A stretch of 64,000 bases of DNA from Spirochaetaceae bacterium bin103 (GCA_002238925.1 MPNH01000001.1:186001-250000); one strand, 5' to 3'; counted from the first letter of the stretch, positions 9,377 to 18,822 are shown. Notes: generated by a model from the sequence alone, not told the origin. Numbers and translations are program-made.

Positions 9377-10387
9377 GTGCTTCCCAACCCCGCACAGATC
9401 GGCTCGGCGCTGTCGGACCTCATTGCCGGTGGCGGCAGGCGCCGCGAGCGGCCCGACTTCCGCCAGGGGTTCTACCTGACCCTTGCCAAGGTGCTCGGCG
9501 CCGCGGCGTGGATCGATGCCCCGATCAATCAGCCCGAGGTAAACGTGATCAAGAGCCTGCTCAACGAGCTGTCGCCGCGTCTTACCAGTCGCGAGCTTCA
9601 GTCGGTCCAGCGCTACCTTGCCGAGCCGGTGCCCGGCGTCCACTGGGACGAGTTGCTGCTCGCGTTGAGCGGCTTCACGCGCCGCCGCGCGCGGCTGAAA
9701 TTCGCCCTGCAGCGACTGCAGTCGCTGTTGGCGGCCGACGGCGAGTTGACCGAGGCGGAGAAGCGGCTGTTTGCGCAAACGCGGTCGGCGCTCGATTGGC
9801 GCGGCAGTCAGCCGGACGCCATCGAGCCGGCCCCGACGGACGCGTCGTCGGCTGCGCCGGATCCGGGCACTGGCACGGAAGCCGGCACGCAGGACGGCGC
9901 GATACGCCTCGGCGACCTTGACCGCGGCGGCGCGAGCGATACTCCCCCGCCGCTGGTGGATCTGGTGCGGGAAGCGGCCGCTGCCCGGTTGGGCGGCGCG
10001 GCAGGCGACAGCATACCGCGCCGGTTGGTGGTGTGGTCCGCCGCGGTCGCGCACGTTACGGTTCACCGCGCCCGTACCGACGGCGAAGACGCGGAGTTGG
10101 TAGGGTTTCTGGCCGCGGTGGGCGGCGTCGATGAAGCAGTCGCCGAGACGGTGCTGGAGCAGGCCCGCGGGGCAGTTCCGATTGCGCTGGCATCTCCGAT
10201 TGCGCCGGAAGCGCCGGCAGGGCCGGCCGGGGCGGCGCTGCCGGAACTGGCCGCAGAGTTGCAGGGCGCTGCCACCGCGGTGGAGGTCGCCTCTCTCGCG
10301 CAGTTGCTCAACGCGATGGCCGGCGGCGACGCCGCCCTGCGCCGCCTGCAGGATCTGAGCCGCGGGCTGGACGGCCTCACTTGGTAG
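9377..10387 (+). CDS. TerB-like helical protein, 336 aa
   Basis: Residues about 25-135 (QGFYLTLAKVLGAAAWIDAPIN through SLLAADGELTEAEKRLF) have the helical, acidic-loop pattern of tellurite-resistance TerB-like domains, which bind metal or act in stress complexes. A disordered Pro/Ala/Thr-rich linker (about 145-190) leads to a second helical domain (about 195-330, HVTVHRARTDGEDAELVGFL) that looks like a degenerate repeat of the first. Translation starts at GTG 9377, 53 bases from the divergent dehydrogenase start. No other ter gene is in the window, so tellurite resistance is not implied. Confidence 0.6.
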   Translation: MLPNPAQIGSALSDLIAGGGRRRERPDFRQGFYLTLAKVLGAAAWIDAPINQPEVNVIKSLLNELSPRLTSRELQSVQRYLAEPVPGVHWDELLLALSGFTRRRARLKFALQRLQSLLAADGELTEAEKRLFAQTRSALDWRGSQPDAIEPAPTDASSAAPDPGTGTEAGTQDGAIRLGDLDRGGASDTPPPLVDLVREAAAARLGGAAGDSIPRRLVVWSAAVAHVTVHRARTDGEDAELVGFLAAVGGVDEAVAETVLEQARGAVPIALASPIAPEAPAGPAGAALPELAAELQGAATAVEVASLAQLLNAMAGGDAALRRLQDLSRGLDGLTW

Positions 10388-10394
10388 TACGCGC

Positions 10395-11576
10395 CTATTG
10401 GAGCACGCGCAGTATTTCGTAGCAGGCGCCGAGCGGGTGATAGTCGGTCTTGCTCGGCGGGCTCTTCTTGTCGTCGTAGCGGCGCCCGCCGCGGTCCAGC
10501 ACCCGGTACCACGCGCCGTGGACGTGATCGACGAAATGGCGGTCGGCATAGTGCCAGGCGCGGTCGTACCAATCCCAGTAACGCTCCTCTCCGGTGCGCA
10601 CGGCCAGCACCGCCGCGGCGGCGACCGTCTCGGCGAGCACCCAGTAGTAGCGGTCGGTATCGAGAATCGTCCCGTCCGGCGCGAACGTGTAGTGCATGCC
10701 GCCCTGCTCCTCGTCCCAGCTCCGCGCCAGCGCGGTGTCGAACAGCCGCATCGCGGCCGGCAACTGCCATGGCTCGGGCCGGTGGCGCTCCAGGATCAGC
10801 AGCAGCTTGGCCCACTCTGCGAAGTGTCCGGGCAGATAGCCGTAGGGGCGGAACAGGTTCTGCGGGTCGTCGCGGTTGTACTGCCAGTCGTGTTCCCAGT
10901 CGGTGGTGTAGTGCTCCCAGATCAGGCCCTGTGCCGGCGCCGCAAGCTCGACGCAGATCCGCTGCGCCAGGGTAAGTGCGCGGTCCAGGAAGCGGGCTTC
11001 GCGGGTGGTTTCGAAAGCGGCGAGCATCGCTTCGCACAGGTGCATGTTGGCGTTCTGCCCCCGGTAGGGGGCGACTGCCCGCCAGTCCCCGGCGGCGATC
11101 TCATCTGCGTAGAGCCGAGCGGCCGGTTCCCAGAACCGCTTTTCGAGCAGGTCGTATGCTTCGCCGACCAGCGTTTCTGCGCCGGCCACACCGATGCGCG
11201 CCGCCATGGCAGCGGCAAGCAGCACGAACGCGTGTCCGTAAGCGCGGCGGGCGCCCTCCTCCACCCCGTTTGCGCCGAGCACCCAGGCGAAGCCGCCGTC
11301 GCTCTGCCGGTGTCCCGCCTGCAGGAACGCAACGCCGTGGGCGGCCGCCGAACGGTACACGTCGTTGTCGAACAGTTCGGCCGCGACCGCGTAGTTGAAC
11401 ACGAAGCGGCAGGTGCCGACCAAGTGCTTGGTGTCGCGGTCATAGATGGTGCCGGCGTCGGTGAATTGATTGATGTAGCCGCCGCGTTCGGTATCGATGC
11501 ACGCGGGGTGGTAGAATTCGATGATCCGCCGGATGTGCCGTCGGAGCACGTCCGGGTCGCGGTAGTTCAGGCCCAT
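10395..11576 (-). CDS. N-acylglucosamine 2-epimerase (AGE) family sugar epimerase/isomerase, 393 aa
   Basis: An alpha6/alpha6-barrel protein of the AGE family, which includes mannose isomerase, cellobiose 2-epimerase and renin-binding protein. Typical elements are GGFAWVLG (about 92), RRAYGHAFVL with the conserved His (about 111), NANMHLCEAMLAAFE (about 176), and PPSKTDYHPLGACYEI near the end. The active histidines expected near residues 110, 180 and 375 are all there. ATG 11576 follows the alcohol dehydrogenase stop by only 8 bases, so the two genes form an operon for sugar interconversion. The exact substrate is undetermined. Confidence 0.87.
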   Translation of the reverse strand: MGLNYRDPDVLRRHIRRIIEFYHPACIDTERGGYINQFTDAGTIYDRDTKHLVGTCRFVFNYAVAAELFDNDVYRSAAAHGVAFLQAGHRQSDGGFAWVLGANGVEEGARRAYGHAFVLLAAAMAARIGVAGAETLVGEAYDLLEKRFWEPAARLYADEIAAGDWRAVAPYRGQNANMHLCEAMLAAFETTREARFLDRALTLAQRICVELAAPAQGLIWEHYTTDWEHDWQYNRDDPQNLFRPYGYLPGHFAEWAKLLLILERHRPEPWQLPAAMRLFDTALARSWDEEQGGMHYTFAPDGTILDTDRYYWVLAETVAAAAVLAVRTGEERYWDWYDRAWHYADRHFVDHVHGAWYRVLDRGGRRYDDKKSPPSKTDYHPLGACYEILRVLQ

Positions 11577-11584
11577 GATCGCGC

Positions 11585-12631
11585 TCAACCGTGGGGGTTG
11601 ATGTGGACCTTGATCGATTGCGATGACTTGTCGAGGGCCGCGCCGAACGCGTCGTGCACGGCATCCAGCGGGAAGCGCTGGGTGACCAATGAGCGCGCAG
11701 CGTCGGCGTTGTCGGTAACCATTTCCATCGCTATCTGGTAGTCGGCGCGGCCGTTGGTGGCCGAGTAGGTCATGGCGCCGATAATCTCCACCTCGTGCTT
11801 GGCCAGCAGCAGCGGATTGATGCCGACGGTGGGCACGGTGAATACGCCGAGCAGCAGGAGCCGCCCCTTCGGCCGTATCGCGAGTTGAGCGGTAAGCAGG
11901 GTGTCCCCGCGCCCGCCGACCGTTTCCACCGCCACGTCGACCACGCGCATCCGGGCGAGCTCCTGCAGGCGCTCGCGCCCGGCCTCGTCGTCGCCAATTA
12001 CCTCGTCGGCGCCGAGGCGCCGGGCCGCTTCCTGCTGGTGCGGGTGGCGGGCCGTGATCAGGGCCGTTGTTCCGCTCGCCTTGGCGGCGATCAGGGCGGT
12101 CAGGCCTATCGACCCGGCACCAATGATCAGCACCGTCTCGCGGGCGCGCAGGCCTATCTTGCCGAAGCCGTGCACCGAGCACGCGAGCGGTTCGGCAAGC
12201 GCGATCGCTTCGGCGTCGGCCCCTTCGGGGGCGCGGTACGCGGTGTGCCCAGGGACGGTGGCCAGCTCGCTCATGCCGCCGGCGGCCGTTTCCCCCACCA
12301 GCCCGCGCTCGGTGCACACGTGGTAATTGCCGGTCAGGCAGAAGGAGCAGGTGCCGCAGCTCAGCAACGGTTCGACCCCCACCAGGTCGCCCTCGCGCAC
12401 GTGGCTGACGCCGGCTCCGACCGCGGTTACGGTACCCGACAGCTCGTGGCCGGGCGTCACGCCGGGGCGCGGGGTGAATTCGTTGCGGTAGAAGTGCAGG
12501 TCGGAGCCGCAGATGCCGGCGCTTGCCACCGCGATCTGCACCTCGCCCGCCGCCGGGTCCGCCACCTCCGACTCCCCGATCGCCAGCTTCAGATCATCTG
12601 TCCAACGTACCGACTTTACCGTGTTCGCCAC
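11585..12631 (-). CDS. Zinc-dependent alcohol/polyol dehydrogenase (MDR family), 348 aa
   Basis: A medium-chain dehydrogenase of the sorbitol/threonine dehydrogenase type. The catalytic zinc site is visible as ICGSDLHFY (about 40) and GHELSG (about 60). The structural-zinc lobe is CGTCSFCLTGNYHVC (about 92-106). The NAD site is IGAGSIGLTALIAA (about 165). GTG 12631 is preferred because GGAGG lies 9 bases upstream and MANTVKSVRW matches the family start; an in-frame extension to 12685 lacks homology. With the downstream AGE epimerase it likely oxidises a sugar or polyol to feed or drain the isomerase. Confidence 0.88.
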   Translation of the reverse strand: MANTVKSVRWTDDLKLAIGESEVADPAAGEVQIAVASAGICGSDLHFYRNEFTPRPGVTPGHELSGTVTAVGAGVSHVREGDLVGVEPLLSCGTCSFCLTGNYHVCTERGLVGETAAGGMSELATVPGHTAYRAPEGADAEAIALAEPLACSVHGFGKIGLRARETVLIIGAGSIGLTALIAAKASGTTALITARHPHQQEAARRLGADEVIGDDEAGRERLQELARMRVVDVAVETVGGRGDTLLTAQLAIRPKGRLLLLGVFTVPTVGINPLLLAKHEVEIIGAMTYSATNGRADYQIAMEMVTDNADAARSLVTQRFPLDAVHDAFGAALDKSSQSIKVHINPHG

Positions 12632-12775
12632 TGCGTTCTGCCTCCTCCGCGGTTCGATCCGCGACCCGGCGGCGGAAGGCCACACCGATTGCGGAGCCCC
12701 AGTATAGCCCGTGTACCGCCCGTCGCGCCGGCAGCTTGCACGGTCCTGGTGGTACCCGGTGGTACCGTACCGTGG

Positions 12776-12804
12776 TTGCCATGGGGACAGGTGCCGGGTT
12801 ATAG
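12776..12804 (+). promoter_or_regulatory. Candidate sigma70-type promoter for the hydroxylase gene
   Basis: TTGCCA and TTATAG are separated by 17 bases, followed 44 bases later by the hydroxylase ATG with a GGGAGGG ribosome site. Seen by eye only. Confidence 0.4.
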
Positions 12805-12847
12805 TGCCCGCAACAACCTTGCCTATCGCGCGGGAGGGTAAATCGTT

Positions 12848-13864
12848 ATGGCCGAAGCCGATCTGACGGGGCGCTCAGTACGGGGCGAATGGCAGCCCGA
12901 GTCGCTGCCCAAACCGTCCCCACTGTTCACCAAGCCGCTCAAGCTGCGCCCGATATTCAACTTCTTTTTCGCACATGACGGGTTGCTGTACCCGAAGAAC
13001 GCCATCTACGCCGGCCTCGCCGTGGTCGCGTGGCTGTGGTTCACGCCGAGTTTCGCGCGCACCGAGACGTTCGCGATCGGCTGGATCGCCGAACTCTACC
13101 TGCGCAACGCGGCCCTGCTGATTATTGTCGCCGGCGGTCTGCACCTGCGGCTGTACATGAAGCGTGCCCAGGGGCAGCGGTTCAAGTACAACCCGCGTTG
13201 GCTTACCGGCAGCAACCGCGCGTTCATGTTCGGCAACCAGACGCGCGACAACGTATTCTGGACGCTGGCGAGCGGCTGCACCATCTGGACCCTCTACGAG
13301 GCGGTCACGCTGTGGTTCTACGCCAACGAGTTCATCTTCTCGGTCAGTTGGGCACGGCACCCGGTGTACTGCGTGCTGATGATGGTATTCATTCTGCTCT
13401 TCCGGCAGGCCCATTTCTACTGGACGCACCGCCTCACGCACTGGAAGCCGCTTTACAAGTACGCTCACTACCTGCATCACAAGAACGTCAATATCGGGCC
13501 ATGGTCGGGACTCTCGATGCACCCGATCGAGCATGTGCTGTACCTGTCCGGGGTAGTAGTCCACTGGATCATCCCGTCGCATCCGTTGCACGCCATCTTC
13601 CACCTGCTGCACGCCGGCATCAGCCCCGCCGCCGGCCACGCCGGGTTCTACAAGTTCGAGTTGGGCGAGAAGCATGCGATGAACAACGGCGGCTACTTCC
13701 ACTACTTGCACCACCGCTACTTCGACTGCAACTACGGCAACGAAGGGGTGCCGCTGGACAAGTGGTTCGGAAGCTTCCACGACGGCTCGCCCGAGGCCCA
13801 CAAGGCGATGCGCGCGCGCAAGCGCAAGCTCGGCAATCGCGGAGCACCGGTCACCATCGACTGA
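12848..13864 (+). CDS. Sterol desaturase/fatty acid hydroxylase superfamily membrane protein, 338 aa
   Basis: An integral-membrane di-iron enzyme. Membrane segments lie at about 55-70, 85-105, 150-170, 175-195 and 230-255. The iron-binding histidine clusters are HFYWTHRLTH (about 192-201), HYLHH (about 213) and HYLHHRYFDCNYG near residue 290, matching the HxxxH...HxxHH...HxxHH pattern. The family hydroxylates or desaturates lipids and sterols with O2. It could have been taken for a lipid partner of the PhyH enzymes, but it is transcribed alone. The start has a strong ribosome site. Confidence 0.88.
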   Translation: MAEADLTGRSVRGEWQPESLPKPSPLFTKPLKLRPIFNFFFAHDGLLYPKNAIYAGLAVVAWLWFTPSFARTETFAIGWIAELYLRNAALLIIVAGGLHLRLYMKRAQGQRFKYNPRWLTGSNRAFMFGNQTRDNVFWTLASGCTIWTLYEAVTLWFYANEFIFSVSWARHPVYCVLMMVFILLFRQAHFYWTHRLTHWKPLYKYAHYLHHKNVNIGPWSGLSMHPIEHVLYLSGVVVHWIIPSHPLHAIFHLLHAGISPAAGHAGFYKFELGEKHAMNNGGYFHYLHHRYFDCNYGNEGVPLDKWFGSFHDGSPEAHKAMRARKRKLGNRGAPVTID

Positions 13865-14468
13865 CCGCGACGCCGCCTGGCGGCATGTCTCCGGTGTCGG
13901 AACACGCGTCAACGCGGTGCATCCCGGCGCGGCGCGTTGGCGGCGTTCGTGCGCGGATTCTCGTGGTTCATGCGCAGCCCCGAAGTGGGTGGCAACGCGG
14001 TGCTGAACGTGCTCGATGCGGCCCGGCAAGGAATCGGAGCCACAACCGCAAGCGGCCGACACCGCGCTCGCGAGGATGCTCTGGGAGAGCAGCATTGCGT
14101 GGGGAAAATCTGGCCTGAAAAATTTCCAAAGTTTTCGTTGACGTTGCGGGAATACCGCATTGATATTCGCGACAGATAAGCCACGCCCTGCGGAATGCGG
14201 GTCATTTCTCCGGGCAAGCCGAACCGTGGCATACCATTTTCCGGGGGGTCGTACCGGATGCAGACTTGGCTGCCCGCTCCTACCGTCACCCTGAGCCGGC
14301 TTCAGCGCGGCTCATTACCCGCACCTAATCCTACGCTAGAAAATCCCAATCCATTGCCGAGACCGTCGGTTCGCGCTTTGTTGCGGCCGTCGAAAAGGGT
14401 TCTGTTTGCCGTCGAATAACGTTGAATAACGTCTGATCGTCGGCTGATCTGCACCGAAGGGAGGGGGA
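13865..14468. other. 604-bp stretch without a convincing gene
   Basis: No reading frame here looks like protein. An 80-codon frame at 13937-14179 has no recognisable features. A possible promoter reads towards the ketopantoate-reductase-like gene: TTGACG at 14138-14143, a 17-base spacer, TGATAT at 14161-14166. The spacer carries a small inverted repeat GCGG-GAATA-CCGC. A 9-bp direct repeat GAATAACGT lies near 14420. The stretch may be a long leader or hold a small RNA. Confidence 0.45.
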
Positions 14469-15410
14469 ATGAAACCGAAGGTAGCAGTACTTGGCGCCGG
14501 TGCCATGGGTTGTCTGTTCGGCGGCGAACTCGCCGAACGCGGACTGGAAGTCACCCTGATTGATGTGTGGCAAGAGCACGTCGATGCGATTAATCGCGAT
14601 GGGCTGCGGGTGGTGGGTCATCGCGGCGACCGCCGCATCGGCGTGTCGGCGACCACCGATCCCGCCGCGTGCGGACCGGTGGACGTGGTGCTGGTGCACT
14701 GCAAGGCGGCAAGTACCGTTGCGGCCGTCAGTGCCGCGCGCGATGCCGGCCTGTTCGACGGCGACACGGTGTCAATCAGCTTCCAGAACGGCCTCGGCAA
14801 CGAAGAGACGATCGCCGGGGTGATCGGCGCCGGTCGGGTGCTCGGTGGCGTCACCGCGCAGGGCGCGAGCATTGAGGGGCCCGGTTGTATCCACAGCTAC
14901 GCCGACTTGCCGAGCCAGATCGGTGAAATGAGCGGCGGCGTAAGCGACCGGGTAAGGGCAATCGCGGATGCATTCAGCAAACATGGCCTGGAGACCGTCG
15001 CCAGCGCCGACATTCGGCACGACATCTGGAAGAAGCTGATGGTGAACGTGGGCGTGAGCGCGATGTCGGGCATCACCAACCTGACCATTGGCGAGGCGGT
15101 GGCGATCCCGGAACTGAAGGCAATGTGCTACGGCGCCGTGGCTGAGGCGGTGCCGGTGGCGCGGGCCGACGGTGTCGGGCTAACCCCCGCAGAGAGCCGC
15201 AACGTCCTCGACCTGGTTATCGGTCCGGGTGGCACCGGAAACAACAGGTCGAGCCTGTGCGTAGACATACTCAACCACCGGCCGACCGAGGTCGACGTTA
15301 TCAATGGCGCCGTGGTGTCCCGCGGCACTCGGCACGGCATCGAAACCCCGATCAATGCCAACCTGGTGGCGCTGGTCAAGGGCATCGAGTCCCACTACCT
15401 CCCGCGCTAG
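14469..15410 (+). CDS. Ketopantoate reductase-like protein (PanE/ApbA family), 313 aa
   Basis: An NADPH-dependent 2-oxoacid reductase fold. The N-terminal Rossmann motif is LGAGAMGCLFGGEL (about 8-21). The C-terminal helical domain has the catalytic Lys in DIWKKLMVNVG (about 180) followed by the family motif NLTIGE, and SLCVDILNHRPTEVDVINGAV (split here as SLCVDIL and RPTEVDVINGAV) with the Glu that orients substrate. A strong purine-rich site GGGAGGGGG precedes ATG 14469. No panB or panC is nearby, so reduction of another branched 2-keto acid is possible. The DUF1907 gene follows after 10 bases. Confidence 0.87.
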   Translation: MKPKVAVLGAGAMGCLFGGELAERGLEVTLIDVWQEHVDAINRDGLRVVGHRGDRRIGVSATTDPAACGPVDVVLVHCKAASTVAAVSAARDAGLFDGDTVSISFQNGLGNEETIAGVIGAGRVLGGVTAQGASIEGPGCIHSYADLPSQIGEMSGGVSDRVRAIADAFSKHGLETVASADIRHDIWKKLMVNVGVSAMSGITNLTIGEAVAIPELKAMCYGAVAEAVPVARADGVGLTPAESRNVLDLVIGPGGTGNNRSSLCVDILNHRPTEVDVINGAVVSRGTRHGIETPINANLVALVKGIESHYLPR

Positions 15411-15420
15411 GAACCGAACC

Positions 15421-16478
15421 ATGGTACTTGCCCAAGAATCCTGTCCGGACACCAGCAGCGCACTGTTGAGCCCGCTGCCGCTGGAAGCGTTGTGCGATGC
15501 ACTCGCCCGCGGCCTGAAGGCCAACTACCGCGACGTGCGTGTTCGGGCACTCCCCTGCCCCGACCTGCGCGCGATCGGCTGCGCATGGCCGGGCCTCGGC
15601 GGTGCGCCGTGCATCGTCGACATCGGCGGCGAACCGTACGCGCACAATCCGCGCTATCGCGACGTGCAGTTCGCGGTGCCGGATGTGCTGCGCTGCACCG
15701 GCCGTACCGGCACCCGGATCCTCGGCGCCGGCATGGCGTGCCCGGCACACATTGACGGACACTGCGGCGAGGTGATCGCCAATCTCGACCTCGGTGTGTA
15801 CGACGGGTCGCGGGTGGCGCGGGTGGATGCCGACGACCGTTGCGTGGTGGAAGGCTACCGCGCCGGCGTGTTTGCCGGGCTGGCCAACCTGTTCTTGTGC
15901 GACGGTGCGCCCGGGCCGGTGCTGGAGGTGGAGGTGGCCCACCGCTTCGGCGCCCAGGGTTCCCTGCCGCAGGCGATGCGGGCGGCGCTGGCGCCGCTGG
16001 CGGCCGCCGGCCCGGGCCAGATCGCCCTGGGCGGCGTATTCGAGCTTGTGTCCGGGCAGATTCGCAGCCACGTCATGCCCGACTACGACTGCATCCACCT
16101 TCCCTACTACGACGCGGAGCGCGACGAGGTGATTCGTGACTTCCTGCGCTTCTTCGAACCGGTCGGCCCCGACCTGCTGTGTTTCTCGGTCCTGTGGACC
16201 GGAGACCCGACTGGCGGGGCGCTGGATCTGCGCCCGTCGGGCGAGCATACCCACTTCTACCACCCGCGCGATCCCGGCCTCGGCGGCCACTATCATTACG
16301 ACGTGACGCCGGACGCAGTGCACTACCGCGGCTGGGTCGCGCCCTCGGCGCCCACTATCATTCCGACGTGCCGCCGGACGCAGTGCACTCCCGCGGCTGG
16401 TTCGCGCCCGCGGAGGCGGTCTACCGGGTGGGCAATATCTACGCGGGGCTGCGCGGCATGGAAGATCGCGTCGCTTAG
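15421..16478 (+). CDS. DUF1907 (C11orf54-like) putative metal-dependent ester hydrolase, disrupted by a 65-bp duplication
   Basis: The sequence follows the DUF1907 family, whose human member C11orf54 is a zinc protein with ester hydrolase activity. Key pieces are DIGGEPYAHNPRY (about 65), GMACPAHIDGHCGEV (about 105), and the metal site HTHFYHPR with GGHYHYD (about 280-298). A 65-bp imperfect tandem duplication at 16279-16408 shifts the frame just after the metal site. The true C-terminus, AEAVYRVGNIYAGLRGMEDRVA, is in another frame and ends with TAG at 16476-16478. Removing one copy restores about 330 residues. Probably co-transcribed with the reductase upstream. Its stop overlaps that of the convergent PhyH gene by sharing TTAG. 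Confidence 0.75.
16279..16408. repeat. Imperfect tandem duplication, 2 x 65 bp, inside the DUF1907 gene
   Basis: Copy 1 is 16279-16343 and copy 2 is 16344-16408. They differ at five positions, three of them A to C. The 65-bp offset breaks the reading frame. Confidence 0.9.
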
Positions 16479-17281
16479 CAGCCGGAACCGGCTCCGGCCG
16501 GCGGATACTGGTTCTCGCCCACGACACCCGGCTGATGCTGGTTGGCGCCCATCAGTTGGCGCACCAGTTCCGACGGGTTATCCAGATCCGCCAACTGGGC
16601 GCGCATGTCTTCCTGGGTCACGTAGATGGGCCGGGTGTACATGCCCAGCAGGGCGCTGCGCGCCGCATCCGAATTGTTGGGGCGGGCAGTGTGACAGGTC
16701 GCCCCGTGCATTACCATCACGCTGCCGCGGGTACCGGTCAGAATCTCTCCGTCGGGGTGCCAGCCGGAGGCCATCTCAGGCGGCGGGCGGTGTCCCTTGC
16801 GGTGGCTGCCGGGGATGATCCCGGTACCGCCGTTTGCGGCCGAGAAATCGTTCAGCAGCCACATCGTCTGACCGCTGATGCGGTCGGTCGGCCACGGCCT
16901 GTTGAGCCGCTGATAGGGCCAGTCGGGATGCCAGCCATACCGGTTGTAGCCCGGATAGGTGGTGTTGGCGGTCCAGGTGGAGCAGATCATGTCCGGGTCG
17001 AGGTACTGCCGCCAGATCGCCACAATCAGGGGATGGCACATCAGTTCGACGAACACCGGATGCTTGACCGCAATTCGCGCGACCCGCTGGGTGCGACGCT
17101 CGCGGCTGATCTCATTCGCCTCATTCGCCAGCAGGCGTTCCAGGACGGCGCGTACGCGGTCCGCTGTCTCCACCGGGATCACCGACGGGATAACGCAGTA
17201 GCCGCGCTCGTCCAGTTCCGTGATGATTGCCGTGATGTCGTGACCAGGGGCCGCGCCGTTGCCTGTGTCCATGGCGTTCAT
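16475..17281 (-). CDS. PhyH-family dioxygenase, 268 aa
   Basis: A putative Fe(II)/2-oxoglutarate oxygenase. The HxD pair sits in WHPDWPY (His118, Asp120), with Pro in place of the usual Gln between them. The distal His is in CHTARPN (about 197) and Arg208 follows. Internal landmark IIPGSHRKGH at about 155 is typical. It lies 22 bases downstream of another PhyH gene on the same strand, forming a tandem pair, although the two are not close copies. Starts at Met1 or Met4 are both possible. Confidence 0.86.
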   Translation of the reverse strand: MNAMDTGNGAAPGHDITAIITELDERGYCVIPSVIPVETADRVRAVLERLLANEANEISRERRTQRVARIAVKHPVFVELMCHPLIVAIWRQYLDPDMICSTWTANTTYPGYNRYGWHPDWPYQRLNRPWPTDRISGQTMWLLNDFSAANGGTGIIPGSHRKGHRPPPEMASGWHPDGEILTGTRGSVMVMHGATCHTARPNNSDAARSALLGMYTRPIYVTQEDMRAQLADLDNPSELVRQLMGANQHQPGVVGENQYPPAGAGSGC

Positions 17282-17303
17282 GGGCTGCCTCCCACCATCG
17301 TGA

Positions 17304-17993
17304 TCATCGCGTTCCCTGCGGCGACCAGAAGTGGGTGATCACGGCGTAGCGCGGGGTTGCGGTGGCGTTTCCGCCCGCGTAGTGCAGCGTGCGGCAATGG
17401 TGGAAGGTGGCGTCGCCCGGCTCCAGCGTCACGGCAACCGCGTTCCGGTCGTCTGCGGCCGTGGCCAGGGCGCCGTTGATTTCCGAGCGGTCGGCGATCG
17501 AGACGTGCTCCTGGATCGGCCCGAGGTGGCTGCCCGGAATGAACTGCATGCCGCCGTTTTCCTTCCACGCCGGGGTCAGCGCCAGCCAGCAGGTCACCGC
17601 GCGGTCCGATCCGTTGCGGTCCTGCCAGTAGCCGGCGTCCTGGTGCCAGTCGGTCTCGGCCGGGTAGTGCGCCGGCTTCATGATGAGCTGGTCGTACTGG
17701 TACGCCGCGTCCGGCCCGATCAACTGCTTTGCCGCCGCCAGCGTGCGCCGGAAGTAGGCGTGGCCGCGCCAATGCGCCATGTGTTGCGACGGATTGGCGA
17801 GCTGTACCATCGCCCCCTTGACCCGCCGGTCGCCGAACGCCGGCACCTCGATCTCTCCGCGCAGCGCCCGGTCGTAGTCGGCGAGCAGCTCGCTCACCTG
17901 CCCCGCGCCGATCAGCCCCCGGACCACCACGAACCCTGCCCGCCGAAACTCCCCCACCTGCGATTGCGACAGCGATGCAGTTCCCACGGCCAT
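17304..17993 (-). CDS. PhyH-family dioxygenase, 229 aa
   Basis: A compact putative Fe(II)/2-oxoglutarate oxygenase with WHQD at about 116-119, distal His204 in RTLHYAG and Arg215 in TPRYAVITHF. The opening SQSQVGEFRRAGFVVVRGLI is the usual PhyH N-terminal helix and strand. It is first of a two-gene PhyH unit on the minus strand. Start ATG 17993 has no strong ribosome site. Confidence 0.87.
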   Translation of the reverse strand: MAVGTASLSQSQVGEFRRAGFVVVRGLIGAGQVSELLADYDRALRGEIEVPAFGDRRVKGAMVQLANPSQHMAHWRGHAYFRRTLAAAKQLIGPDAAYQYDQLIMKPAHYPAETDWHQDAGYWQDRNGSDRAVTCWLALTPAWKENGGMQFIPGSHLGPIQEHVSIADRSEINGALATAADDRNAVAVTLEPGDATFHHCRTLHYAGGNATATPRYAVITHFWSPQGTR

Positions 17994-18028
17994 TCAGTAT
18001 ACGCGCCTCGAGCAGAACCGAGCCACGC

Positions 18029-18652
18029 TCAATCGTCCGCGTCGCGATGTGCAACGGCGTCATGATCCACCCAGTCCTCCTCTTCCCAGGTCATGCCCTG
18101 GCGACCGGGAACCTTGCGGGTGGGTCCCGGCCTGTAGAGTTGGCACGATAGCGGCCCGTAGCAGAACGTCTCTTCACGATACCGCTTTCGGGTCGGATTC
18201 CAGTGGTCCACGATGATCTCCACCGGCATCCGGCACGCCCAGATGCAACTCGAGCAGGACGAGGAGTAGGTCCGCGCGGCCAGACGGCGGTAGCCGCGCT
18301 CGCGGTACACGTCAAGAACCGGTGGCACTCCGTGCCAGGGCGGCGGCACACCGACACGGCCCGCGGCGCGGTCCAACACCTTGAGCTTGGAGATTTTGTA
18401 CAGCTCGGCGGTCTCCCGGCGCGCATCGGGAACAGGTACGCCCATCCCGCTCAACGCGTTGCCGATCTCAATGCGATGCCTAGCGTGGGCCGCCTGACCA
18501 ACAGCGATGGCGAACGAGCGCGGCTCACCGTCGACCGAGCCGGCGAGCCGGACCACGTACCCCAGACAGGTATCGCTCCGTTGGTCGAACGACCGCAGCA
18601 GCCGAACCCGAGGCTGAATCGACACCACCACCCCAGACCACGCCATCGGCAT
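18029..18652 (-). CDS. Conserved hypothetical Cys-rich protein, 207 aa
   Basis: I do not recognise a named family. The C-terminal half holds a CSSCIWAC cluster (about 140) and further Cys (FCYGPLSC, about 170), then a charged tail GMTWEEEDWVDHDA. The cysteines suggest a zinc- or Fe-S-binding knuckle. The N-terminal half (PRVRLLRSFDQRSDTCLGYVV) looks like a beta-rich domain. ATG 18652 is chosen because GGGAG lies upstream; the frame stays open to 18859, but that would overlap the divergent gene at 18823 and the extra part is Ser/Cys-rich noise. Its neighbours are accessory-type genes. Confidence 0.6.
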   Translation of the reverse strand: MPMAWSGVVVSIQPRVRLLRSFDQRSDTCLGYVVRLAGSVDGEPRSFAIAVGQAAHARHRIEIGNALSGMGVPVPDARRETAELYKISKLKVLDRAAGRVGVPPPWHGVPPVLDVYRERGYRRLAARTYSSSCSSCIWACRMPVEIIVDHWNPTRKRYREETFCYGPLSCQLYRPGPTRKVPGRQGMTWEEEDWVDHDAVAHRDADD

Positions 18653-18822
18653 CACGGCTCCACTCCCGCAACATTGCTCATCTGGATTCGGAATTGTCGC
18701 ACACTTCCCGCGGCTGCACGAGAGGCCGAGCGTGGCGAGCACCGGCGAGCTATCGGTTTGCCTCCGCCGTCCGGTTGTCGCCGGCAACCATGGTCGGCTA
18801 ATCTTGTGGGGAGAGGTGAGTA

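Noticed and set aside
10395-12317. A 640-codon frame that would fuse the AGE epimerase to sequence inside the alcohol dehydrogenase
   Set aside because: The extra N-terminal part is Arg-rich shadow of the dehydrogenase; the AGE homology starts at 11576.
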